Below are positions 44,121 to 52,279 of a stretch of 64,000 nucleotides of DNA, in pieces. Position 1 is the first letter of the stretch. Every line of letters starts with the position of its first letter. The position numbers and the translations under genes are program-made. Below the pieces are notes generated by a model. That model saw nothing but the letters and a program-made list of their open reading frames with translations, was not told the origin of the DNA and did no database searches. Source of the DNA: an uncultured Acetatifactor sp. (lineage in GTDB: Bacteria > Bacillota > Clostridia > Lachnospirales > Lachnospiraceae); assembly GCA_910588225.1 (NCBI GenBank), contig CAJUQT010000012.1:1-64000 (forward strand). The letters are read 5' to 3'.

Positions 44121-44154
44121 AAAAAACGCTCCAAAGGCGGGAACCTTCGGAGCG
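44121..44154 (-). terminator. Hairpin with T tract behind the sugar-binding protein gene
   Basis: Leftward CGCTCCGAAGG pairs with CCTTTGGAGCG (one mismatch), followed by TTTTTT. It probably lets the binding protein be made in excess of the permeases, as also seen at 13942. Confidence 0.85.
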
Positions 44155-44167
44155 CTCCGTCAAATCA

Positions 44168-45601
44168 TTATTCCATTGCTTCTCTCAGCTTGTCGCTTAC
44201 TTCCTCAACAGCCGCCTGCCATTCCGCAACCGTCTTGTCTCCGCTCACGATACTGTTCACGGTTCCGCACAGCGTATCCAGCATGTTCACCCCTTCAACC
44301 GGAGCGGTTGCTGCAAATCCGCCCATAACTGCGGTTGCACCGTTGTCATAGATACTGTAGAACAGTTTATTGTCACCCTCAAGGTAATCGCTCACACCGG
44401 TAATCGGCTGAATTGCCCCTGACTTCGCAAAAATCTGCGCCGCCTCATCCGAGTACATGTAAGCCACAAATTCTTTTGCCATATCCTGATTCTCTGCCGC
44501 TGCCGGAATCCACATCTGCTCAAACCAGCAGAAAGAACATCCTGCGCCGCCGTCATTCACAGCGGGAATCGCCATGAAGCCCCACTCGAACCCATCAGCT
44601 CTGGGGGCATCCTTCATCTCCTCGGGAAGCCATGTTCCGTTAGGGCAGAAGATTGCCTTATTGTCCAGAATCAGCTGCTGGTTCTTGGTGAAATTGTCAT
44701 TGTTTGCATTGGCAACTGTCGTCTCTTCTGTATACTGACCCAGCTTCTCAATCAGGTTGAAGACCTTGGTGGCATTCTCGCTCTCCCAGATACCGTCTTC
44801 ATAGGTCATACATTTATTGAAGAAATCCGGACCGCCTGCAGAGGAAAGCGTCGCATAAGTAAATGCGTCAAAGTATCCTGTGGTGGGATATGTAAACAGG
44901 GCAATTCCCTCTTCCTTTGCCTTGTCGCCCAAAGCCCACATTTCTTCCCATGTGGTGGGAACTTCCCAGTTCTTCTCCTTGAACAGACCCGCATTGTAGA
45001 ACAGACCGCAGGGGCTGTAGAACATGGGAGCATAATAGGTCACGCCGTCGCCGTAAGGATTGGTCGCCAGTGTGTCAAGGAATCCGGGAACCACTTTGTC
45101 CTTAACCGTCACATTCTCCCCGGGCACTGTCATATCCAGAACATCTGTCAGCGGAAGAAGTGCGTTCTCCTTTGTCAGCGTCTCTGTCAGAGCAGCTTCA
45201 CGGCCTGTTGCCAGATGAACTACATCCGGATAATCTCCGGCCTTCATACCGGGGCTGATCACATCCTCCAGTTTCTTGTCCACTGTGAGTTCCACAGTGA
45301 CACCGGGATGAGAATTCTCAAAGGCAGCCGCCACTTCACTCCACATTTCGGCACCATAGCCGCCTTCAAAAGCCGCCACTTTCAGAACCTGCTCCTCCAC
45401 CTCAGCCGAGCTGTCCGCAGATTCCTGGCTCTCCTCTGTCTGAGCGCTGCTTTCTGTCTGAGCGCTGCTTTCCGCCGCAGAAGAGCTTTCACTGTTGCCG
45501 GCTGTGCCGCCTGCACTCTCTCCCGTGTTGCCGCATCCGCTCAACACGGATGTCATCATAGCGGCGGCCAACAGAGCTGCAAAAATCTTTTTCCTTTTCA
45601 T
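44168..45601 (-). CDS. Sugar ABC transporter substrate-binding lipoprotein (CUT1)
   Basis: A 477-residue lipoprotein with lipobox LSGCG (about residues 20-24) and a Ser/Glu-rich linker that contains the repeated SSAQTE. The body is a MalE-like extracellular solute-binding domain (AAAFENSHPGVTVELTV, YYAPMFYSPCGLFYNAGLFK). In this operon the ligand should be galacto-N-biose or lacto-N-biose. GGAGG lies ten bases upstream, and the gene has a good promoter. Confidence 0.93.
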   Translation of the reverse strand: MKRKKIFAALLAAAMMTSVLSGCGNTGESAGGTAGNSESSSAAESSAQTESSAQTEESQESADSSAEVEEQVLKVAAFEGGYGAEMWSEVAAAFENSHPGVTVELTVDKKLEDVISPGMKAGDYPDVVHLATGREAALTETLTKENALLPLTDVLDMTVPGENVTVKDKVVPGFLDTLATNPYGDGVTYYAPMFYSPCGLFYNAGLFKEKNWEVPTTWEEMWALGDKAKEEGIALFTYPTTGYFDAFTYATLSSAGGPDFFNKCMTYEDGIWESENATKVFNLIEKLGQYTEETTVANANNDNFTKNQQLILDNKAIFCPNGTWLPEEMKDAPRADGFEWGFMAIPAVNDGGAGCSFCWFEQMWIPAAAENQDMAKEFVAYMYSDEAAQIFAKSGAIQPITGVSDYLEGDNKLFYSIYDNGATAVMGGFAATAPVEGVNMLDTLCGTVNSIVSGDKTVAEWQAAVEEVSDKLREAME

Positions 45602-46047
45602 AATACCTGATCCTCCTTTTAATAGTGGGTATCTCGCTTCTGTTAACTGTTGCGTTCAGTCCGTCTAACTCTGAACTGTAATTAGAGTATAGCGAACTTT
45701 ATATCTGCTATCAACCCGATTGTTGCTTACTATTTTAGATATATTGCTTTTATTCTATTTTATTAAAAAAATCCTGTCAAAATATTTTGTATTGTGCAAA
45801 ATATATATTAATTTAGTATTCTTTTTTTATTTTTTGACATATCAGCAATACTATTCCAAATAAAAAATACATACATTCTTTTTTTTATTAAATATACTTT
45901 CCATTCATTGTCTGCCTATCTTTACCAGATTTTATATTTTATGATAAAAACAGAATTAATAGACAAAATATCTAAATTGATGTATGCTGAAAACAACTGC
46001 TCCTGCAGAATATGGCAGGCATGAGAATCAGGAAAGGAAAAAGTATA
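45602..46047. promoter_or_regulatory. Divergent regulatory region of the galacto-N-biose operon
   Basis: This 446-base AT-rich gap has no gene. It holds the leftward promoter at 45686-45714. An 11-base sequence TATTGTGCAAA at 45790-45800 is also present at 11634-11644, in the other AraC-controlled divergent region, and could be part of an AraC-type site. No rightward promoter is convincing. Confidence 0.6.
45686..45714 (-). promoter_or_regulatory. Promoter of the galacto-N-biose operon
   Basis: Leftward TTGATA (45714-45709), 17 bases, TATACT (45691-45686); transcription would start about 80 bases before the SBP start codon. Confidence 0.8.
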
Positions 46048-46920
46048 ATGGGAAATACAAGACACCGTATTGAAGGGAATAAAAATTCTTCTTTTGGCGC
46101 CTCCACACTTTTATATGTAACTACCTCCAAGTATGAGGGAGACTGGCAGAGCATACTGCACTCGCATCCCTTCAGCGAACTATTCTATGTAGTAAACGGC
46201 AACGGTACCTTTGTGGCGGACGGAAGAGAATTTCCCGTGTCCAAAAACGACATGGTGATTATCAATCCTCATGTACAGCACACAGAGAAATCCCTGTACA
46301 CTTCTCCCCTGGATTATATTGTGCTGGGCATAGACGGTCTGGCCTTCTCCTGTGAGAATATGGCTTCCGCACAGGACAGCCTTTCCCTTCACACTCCCTC
46401 CGGGATGGTATATAAATGCAATATGCCGAACTCCAAAGTTTACGCCTATTTGAATATCATGTTGGAAGAAATCTCCCGCAAGGAAGACAATTATGAAGCA
46501 GTCTGCCAGAATCTTCTGGAGGTGCTTCTGATCTGTATGCTGAGAAATGACAATCTTTCCATCATTCAGAACAGCAATACACTTTTGAGCCGGGAATGCG
46601 TACAGATTAAAAACTATCTGGACGCACACTATTCGGAGAATATCACTCTGGATACACTGGTTGAAATCACGCATATGAATAAATATTACATGGTGCATGC
46701 ATTTACCCGATATGCAGGACTTTCTCCTATCAATTATCTTCTCCAGAAGAGAATACAGGAAGGAAAAGCGCTTTTGGAATCCACCACTTATTCCATCGCA
46801 CAGATATCCACTCTGCTGGGCTTTTCTTCACAGTCTTATTTTTCCCAGGCATTTAAAAAGGCTACAGGGAAAACCCCCATAGCCCACAGAAACGAATATC
46901 AAAAGCAAAAGCGGAAATGA
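46048..46920 (+). CDS. AraC family transcriptional regulator of the GNB operon
   Basis: A 290-residue regulator with an N-terminal cupin sensor (HSHPFSELFYVVNGNGTF) and C-terminal AraC DNA-binding domain (ITLDTLVEITHMNKYYMVHAF and IAQISTLLGFSSQSYFSQAF). ATG at 46048 has AAAGGA about ten bases upstream and is preferred over 46012. It is divergent from the GNB importer operon, so it probably activates it. Its stop lies four bases from the convergent DnaJ-domain gene. Confidence 0.92.
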   Translation: MGNTRHRIEGNKNSSFGASTLLYVTTSKYEGDWQSILHSHPFSELFYVVNGNGTFVADGREFPVSKNDMVIINPHVQHTEKSLYTSPLDYIVLGIDGLAFSCENMASAQDSLSLHTPSGMVYKCNMPNSKVYAYLNIMLEEISRKEDNYEAVCQNLLEVLLICMLRNDNLSIIQNSNTLLSRECVQIKNYLDAHYSENITLDTLVEITHMNKYYMVHAFTRYAGLSPINYLLQKRIQEGKALLESTTYSIAQISTLLGFSSQSYFSQAFKKATGKTPIAHRNEYQKQKRK

Positions 46921-46924
46921 TCCG

Positions 46925-47683
46925 TCAATAATAGTACATTCCGCGTCCGCCGCAGCACCCGCCGCCCAGACAGCAGACATTACAGATCATATTGGCAAGG
47001 ACTATTTTCAGACAGATATTGCCGCCGCCAAAAGCAGGATACCCATAGGCGGCCTGACGCTGTCTGTACCAGCTGCCGCCGCTCTCAAACTGCTGTACCA
47101 GACTCCGGTAATCCACATTGTCCGGTTCCAGCGCAGAAGCCTGTTTTGCGTGCTCCAGCGCCGCCACATTATTGCCCAGCCCTGAGTGCGCAATGGCGCT
47201 GTAATAGTACCACCTGGCACTCCGCTCACGGCTGCCCACATTGTCCAATGTAGTTCTGGCTTCCCTGTAATAACCGTTACGGATATAATTTCCCGCGGCG
47301 CGAAGATAGGTATTCTCCTCATACCCCGCATTCTGACCCTGACCGAAGCCTCCGAAAGATCCGAACCCGCCAAAACCGCCGAAGGGACCGTATCCGCCGA
47401 AAGGATCCCCTCCCTGTCTGCCATAGCCGTCCGCATTTCCATAGCCGTTTCTGCCGTAACCGCTTCCCCCATAGCCCGCACCGCTGTAGCCGGAAGTTCT
47501 CTCCTTCATAATCTGCTGATAAGCCGACTGAATTTCCTTAAACTTCTCCTCCGCCTGCACTTTGTTGGGATTATTTACATTGGCGTCCGGATGATATCTG
47601 CGGCTCAATGCCTTATATGCTTTCTTTATCTCTTCCTCAGAAGCATTTCTGCTCACACCTAACACACTGTATGGATCGTACAT
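46925..47683 (-). CDS. DnaJ-domain protein with TPR-like and Cys-rich tail
   Basis: A 252-residue co-chaperone. The J domain occupies residues 4-65, with the HPD motif in RRYHPDANVNN, so it can stimulate a DnaK. A Gly/Tyr/Phe-rich segment (about 68-118) follows, then two helical repeats resembling a TPR (YLRAAGNYIRNGYYREARTT, NNVAALEHAKQASALEP). The end is Cys/Gly-rich (ICNVCCLGGGCCGG). No zinc finger of true DnaJ is present. It is the last gene of a three-gene cluster with DUF5685 and a zinc-ribbon membrane protein. Confidence 0.88.
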   Translation of the reverse strand: MYDPYSVLGVSRNASEEEIKKAYKALSRRYHPDANVNNPNKVQAEEKFKEIQSAYQQIMKERTSGYSGAGYGGSGYGRNGYGNADGYGRQGGDPFGGYGPFGGFGGFGSFGGFGQGQNAGYEENTYLRAAGNYIRNGYYREARTTLDNVGSRERSARWYYYSAIAHSGLGNNVAALEHAKQASALEPDNVDYRSLVQQFESGGSWYRQRQAAYGYPAFGGGNICLKIVLANMICNVCCLGGGCCGGRGMYYY

Positions 47684-47698
47684 AATATCTTCGTTTCC

Positions 47699-48556
47699 TT
47701 ATCCTTCCCCATTTTCAGGAACCGCTCCGCCTGAGCAATCCCGTTTTTCGCGGGCCGCCTCATACCTGCCCCAGACACCGGAATAAAGGATATTCCGCAG
47801 GATTTCCACATTTTCCAGAATGGGAAGGCTCTCAAACTCCCTGCAGCACTCCGACATCATCATCATTAAAATGGTCCTGCATTCCTCCTCAAAATCCGGA
47901 TTCCCGTATTTCGATTTCAGCGGATTGGGTGTTCCCTTTCTGATATCCACCTCAATGTCTTCATAGGCATCGCACAGGTAAATAAATTTCCCCAGGAAAA
48001 ACCCCAGCCGCCTCAAGGTATCCGCCCATTCATCCTCCCGCACAGCCATGATTTCTCCCATCACCCTGCCGAACAATCCGGCCAGACCGTCAATGTCCCC
48101 GGGATTTGATTTCTCCAGCTCTGAAAAATCATGCATCAGCAGGTTTATGGTCCTGATCTTGGTCCCGTACAGTTCTTTCAGCTTTCCGGCCCTTCCCTCA
48201 AGTATTTTACCATACAGCAGCTTCCGCAGCTTTTTCTCATCCTCCCAGTCGTCGTGACATTTATAGCAGGAAAAAAGAATATTCATATCCGCCGCATATT
48301 CCGTATAAATATTATTTCTGGTTTCATGACTCTCAAAAGGATGCGCCGCACATTTACAGCTTCCGCTCCGGGTCTCCGGCTCGTAAAGCCCTGTCAGCAA
48401 AATCGCCAGAAACGTCATATCATAGCTTAGAGACAGCTGACCACAGGCGCCGTATTTCCTTTTCAGCTCTCGGCAGATACCGCAGTAGTAAGAGTGATAT
48501 ACATCAAATTCCCGGAACTTCATTTCAGCTTTGTTGATCATGATATATCCGAACAT
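47699..48556 (-). CDS. DUF5685 family protein
   Basis: A 285-residue protein of unknown function. It begins MFGYIMINKAEMKFREFDV and then HSYYCGICRELKRKYG; further Cys/His pairs (CKCAAHPFE, CYKCHDDWEDEKKL) suggest a metal site. The remainder is helical with DAYEDIEVDIRKGTPNPL near residue 205, a pattern recalling prenyl-synthase-like Asp motifs (inference only). Start at 48556 has GGAGG six bases upstream. It lies between the zinc-ribbon and DnaJ-domain genes. Confidence 0.82.
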   Translation of the reverse strand: MFGYIMINKAEMKFREFDVYHSYYCGICRELKRKYGACGQLSLSYDMTFLAILLTGLYEPETRSGSCKCAAHPFESHETRNNIYTEYAADMNILFSCYKCHDDWEDEKKLRKLLYGKILEGRAGKLKELYGTKIRTINLLMHDFSELEKSNPGDIDGLAGLFGRVMGEIMAVREDEWADTLRRLGFFLGKFIYLCDAYEDIEVDIRKGTPNPLKSKYGNPDFEEECRTILMMMMSECCREFESLPILENVEILRNILYSGVWGRYEAAREKRDCSGGAVPENGEG

Positions 48557-48588
48557 TCCAAACCTCCATGCCATCAAAGGCGGTGCGT

Positions 48589-48981
48589 TTAACTTTTCCT
48601 GATAAACTCATTTCCGCATTTTCTGCACCTGATGGCAATTTTGCCCTTTCCTCTGGGCACGCGGATTTTCTGTCTGCAGTTCGGACATTTATAAATATGA
48701 TAAATTCTGCGCTGTCCCCACTCTCTTTTCTTTTTCGTAAAAAAACCTCTGATCTTCATGGTCTGCTTCAAATACATCTGGTTCTCCGCCACACGTTTGG
48801 CAGTATTCCTTGAGAACATGCGAAAATAGGCATATACCATTACAACAGTAGCCAGTATGTAGAACAGGCTGCCGCCGAAAAACGAAATAATCAGACATGC
48901 AAAAGCAAATGCCAGCAAGAACTGATTCAGATTGTCATTCCCGTAGCGGCCCCACATAAAGCGCTGTAATTTTTCTCTCAT
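48589..48981 (-). CDS. Small membrane protein with zinc ribbon
   Basis: A 130-residue protein with two membrane helices (about residues 18-55), a basic segment and a C-terminal zinc ribbon (YKCPNCRQKIRVPRGKGKI, IRCRKCGNEF). The ATG at 48981 has AGGAGG eight bases away. First gene of the DnaJ cluster. Function unknown; it may recruit something to the membrane. Confidence 0.85.
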   Translation of the reverse strand: MREKLQRFMWGRYGNDNLNQFLLAFAFACLIISFFGGSLFYILATVVMVYAYFRMFSRNTAKRVAENQMYLKQTMKIRGFFTKKKREWGQRRIYHIYKCPNCRQKIRVPRGKGKIAIRCRKCGNEFIRKS

Positions 48982-49136
48982 CTCTTTGCCTCCTGACAAA
49001 CAGCAGAAAACACCGCCATGCAGGTTTTCTGCTGTCATGAATGAAAAACACCTGGTTGCTACGTTACATTTTAAACTTTTTTACAGGAAATACAATTAAA
49101 TAAATATAAATAAATATTAAACGTTATGGCATTGAC

Positions 49137-50465
49137 TTACTTGCCTGCCACGGCAAGATTACGCACCAGTACAGAGGGAGAACCGTACTTGCCGCGGATA
49201 AACTCCAAGTCTGCACCCACTTTTTCAATCTCCTTCAACAGGGTAAAGAAATTCCCTGATACGGTAAAATTCTTCACCGGCGCACTCTTTTTGCCGTCTG
49301 CAATCAAAAAGCCCGCAGAAGAAAGAGAGAAGTCCCCCGTCACCGGATTCGCGCCTGCGTGAAGACCCATCATCTCCGTCACATAGATTCCGCCCCCTGC
49401 GGCCGCAAGAAGATCCGGCTCCTGCCCCGGCTGAATATAAAAGGTAAAAGGACTGACACCCACCACAGAGGCATAGGAAGCTCTGCTGGCGTTTCCCGTT
49501 GTCTTTACCCCTACATTGGCGGCGGTTTTCAGGTTGTGCAGCAGCGTGCAAAGCACACCCTTTTCCACCACGTTTTTCGCATAAGCCGCCACGCCTTCCC
49601 CGTCAAAGGTTCTCTTTATGATACCGTCCTCATACCTGGGGTCATCCACAATGGTCACGATATCCGCCGCAATCTTCTCCCCTTCTTTTCCCGCCAGCAG
49701 TGACATTCCCTTCTGGGCCTGCTCCGCGGAAAAAATGTCGGAATAGGTCTGCAGCAGAGTTGCCATGGCCTTATTGGAAAATACCACCGTATATTTCCCG
49801 CTGGGAACACTGCCGGCACCAATGGTGGATACCGCATCCTCCACTGCTTCCGCGGCAATGTCTCTGATGTCAAAATCCTGCAGGCGCCCTGTCTTTCGCT
49901 TACTGCCATCGTACAGCTCACCGCCTTCTGCCACTAAAGCCATTCCCAGGCAGACACCGTAAGCGGTTCTGTCCTCCAGGTCCAGACCATTGGAATTGTA
50001 CAGGGCATAGCATCCTCTGGTATAAGTCGTATAAGTCTGTGTGCCGTCGCTTACGCGGCTGTCGGCCTGATACATCTCCTTCTGAACGCCCAACGCCATA
50101 TCCATCAGCTCCGTACCTGCGGGAACCGTCTCGTCCATCTCCACGCCTGCCGCATAAACATCCCCTTTTTCATGGAGAAAGGACTTCTCTTCACTCTCAA
50201 TAGACCGTGCGTTGTCCAACGCCCGGGCAATCAGAGAAGCTGCTTCTTCCTCCGTCAGATTCTCTGTGGAGGCATACCCCGCCTTCCCGTCCACAATACA
50301 GCGCAGTCCAACGCCCATTCTGTTCTCCGTGCCGTACCCCTTGACTTCCTCCTGATAAATCTCCACAGAGGCGGACTCGCTTTCCTCATAATATAATTCA
50401 TACTCCGCTATCTGCATCTTCGCCGCTATTCTGATTACGGCTTCCTTAAATTCCTTATATTCCAT
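49137..50465 (-). CDS. pmbA: TldD/PmbA family protein, PmbA (TldE) subunit
   Basis: A 442-residue partner of TldD. It has the family scaffold (GVGLRCIVDGKAGYASTENL, GKYTVVFSNKAMATLLQTYS, HAGANPVTGDFSLSSAGFLI) but lacks the HExxxH metal site. In E. coli the TldD/TldE complex is a protease that trims unfolded peptides and matures microcin. Start has AGGAGG upstream. It is downstream of tldD with a 144-base gap containing a large inverted repeat. Confidence 0.92.
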   Translation of the reverse strand: MEYKEFKEAVIRIAAKMQIAEYELYYEESESASVEIYQEEVKGYGTENRMGVGLRCIVDGKAGYASTENLTEEEAASLIARALDNARSIESEEKSFLHEKGDVYAAGVEMDETVPAGTELMDMALGVQKEMYQADSRVSDGTQTYTTYTRGCYALYNSNGLDLEDRTAYGVCLGMALVAEGGELYDGSKRKTGRLQDFDIRDIAAEAVEDAVSTIGAGSVPSGKYTVVFSNKAMATLLQTYSDIFSAEQAQKGMSLLAGKEGEKIAADIVTIVDDPRYEDGIIKRTFDGEGVAAYAKNVVEKGVLCTLLHNLKTAANVGVKTTGNASRASYASVVGVSPFTFYIQPGQEPDLLAAAGGGIYVTEMMGLHAGANPVTGDFSLSSAGFLIADGKKSAPVKNFTVSGNFFTLLKEIEKVGADLEFIRGKYGSPSVLVRNLAVAGK

Positions 50466-50489
50466 TTTTGATCCTCCTATTCCAGTCCC

Positions 50490-50587
50490 ACATCATCCCG
50501 GTCTGTACCCAGGAACGCCGGCAGAGAACTTCCGGCCGCTAATTGCATGCGTCCGTAACTTCTCTGGGGTACTGACCGGGATGATGT
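50490..50587. repeat. Long inverted repeat between tldD and pmbA
   Basis: ACATCATCCCGGTC (50490-50503) and its exact complement GACCGGGATGATGT (50574-50587), extended inward by GTACCC/GGGTAC-like bases. The 98-base unit could fold into one long hairpin. No clear T run follows leftward; TTGTTTT follows rightward. Confidence 0.7.
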
Positions 50588-50609
50588 TGTTTTAAGTGGC
50601 TGCCGTCGC

Positions 50610-51989
50610 TTACCGTCCTCCCACCGTAATGGACGATACGCGAATCAGGGGCTGCCCCACATCCGTGGGAATGCTGCCTGAAGAAGCACCGCACATGCCC
50701 TGTGCTCTCGCCACATTTTTACCGACCATGTCGATATTCATAATCACGTCGGAACCTTTGCCAATGAGGCTGGCCCCCCGCACCGGCTCGCAGATTTTAC
50801 CATTTTCAATCAGATACCCCTCATTGACGGCAAAGTTAAACTGCCCTGTCACAGGATTCACGGACCCGCCGCCCATGCTTTTCGCATAGAGACCGTATTC
50901 TATGGAAGCAATGATGTCCTTGTCCCTGTCCTCTCCCGCAGCTATATAGGTGTTGGTCATGCGGGAGGTAGGCTCAAACTGATAGCTCTGACGCCTGCAG
51001 TTGCCGGTGGACTCCATGCCCATTCTCCGTCCATTCAGTTTATCAATCATATAGGATTTCAAAATGCCGTTCTCAATCAGTACATTTCTGCGGGCAGGCG
51101 TACCTTCATCATCGATATTGACAGAGCCCCAGGAATTTGGAATGGTTCCGTCGTCGATGGCGGTTACTTTTTCATTGGCAATCTTTTCTCCCAGCTTTCC
51201 TGCAAACTGAGACTGGCCCAGCGCCACACAGGAAGCCTCCAGCGAATGTCCGCAGGCTTCGTGGAAAATGACGCCGCCGAAACCGTTCTCAATGGCAACG
51301 GGCATGGTACCGGCCTTGATATAGCCGGCATGCAGCATGGTAACTGCCTGGGCGGATGCTTTCCTGCCCAGCTCCTTCGGGTCAAAATCTTCGAAAAGCT
51401 CCAACCCTTTTCTGGCACCTGGTGTGGCACTGCCTGTCTGGTTCTCCCCGTCCATGCTGGCAATGGAAGAAATGGAAACTCTGGTGCGGATCTGTCTGTC
51501 CCGGGCCAGCAGGCCTTCGCTGGTAGCAATGAGGATATTGTGGTCCACTTCTATGTAATTGCCGTTCACCTGGACGATCTCGTCATGATAGTCCTTCGCA
51601 GCCAGACATGCCTGCCGCAGATAATCAATTTTATCCGCATTTGCCGCATCCGCCGGCACAATCTGAATGGGATGGATATCGCCGAATATCCGCTCCCGCA
51701 GCACCACATTCTGAATCAGCGCCGAACCGGTCAGTGCATCCGCCACCCTCGATGCACAGCCCAGCACAGCCTCGGCTGAGAGAGAAGACGCCGAACCGGA
51801 CACACAGCGGGTTCCCTTGAAAATCCGGATTCCCACTCCTGAAATGACGGCATCTCCGATCTTGTCTGTCTTCCCGGATATAATGTTGATATTCTTGCTT
51901 CTGGTATGTTCTGCAAATACCTCCGCATAGTCCGCACCTGTGGCCAGTGCACGGCCCAGGGCTTCTTTTAATACTTCTTTTGATATCAT
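50610..51989 (-). CDS. tldD: TldD metalloprotease subunit
   Basis: A 459-residue zinc protease subunit. The metal motif HEACGH (HExxxH) within GGVIFHEACGHSLEASC lies at about residue 230. Other family parts are present (DYAEVFAEHTRSKNINIISG, GSVNPVTGQFNFAVNEGYLI). Start at 51989 is set by AGGAGG seven bases upstream; the open frame extends earlier without a binding site. It pairs with pmbA. Confidence 0.93.
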   Translation of the reverse strand: MISKEVLKEALGRALATGADYAEVFAEHTRSKNINIISGKTDKIGDAVISGVGIRIFKGTRCVSGSASSLSAEAVLGCASRVADALTGSALIQNVVLRERIFGDIHPIQIVPADAANADKIDYLRQACLAAKDYHDEIVQVNGNYIEVDHNILIATSEGLLARDRQIRTRVSISSIASMDGENQTGSATPGARKGLELFEDFDPKELGRKASAQAVTMLHAGYIKAGTMPVAIENGFGGVIFHEACGHSLEASCVALGQSQFAGKLGEKIANEKVTAIDDGTIPNSWGSVNIDDEGTPARRNVLIENGILKSYMIDKLNGRRMGMESTGNCRRQSYQFEPTSRMTNTYIAAGEDRDKDIIASIEYGLYAKSMGGGSVNPVTGQFNFAVNEGYLIENGKICEPVRGASLIGKGSDVIMNIDMVGKNVARAQGMCGASSGSIPTDVGQPLIRVSSITVGGR

Positions 51990-52279
51990 GTTCTGACCTC
52001 CTGTTATAATTCTGTCACGACCTGCCCCAGTAGAAGTTGGATAAAATCCCTTCGGCGCATTCGTTTTACTGTCTTTCGTCAAGCTGGAAAACGTTTCCGG
52101 CCATATGCCCCGCATACTGCTTTAACGATAAGCTTCCATGTACGGGCCTGTGTGCAATACAGGGAGACCGTTTTGCAGTCTCCCTGAAGCAGCTTTCTTT
52201 ATTTTGTATTTGTACCAGGCTACAGTTCAGCGCCCTGTCGAAACTGTTTCTCCTGTCCGGACTGTTACAGGGATTCCTC
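51990..52279. other. pnp-tldD intergenic region
   Basis: No gene. CAGGGAGAC/GTCTCCCTG (52160-52168 and 52178-52186) form a hairpin that may end the pnp transcript. At 52221-52270 lies an element related to the lysR-MATE repeat (ACAGTTC, CCTGTC, AACTGTT, CCTGTCCGGACTGTTACAG). Confidence 0.55.
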
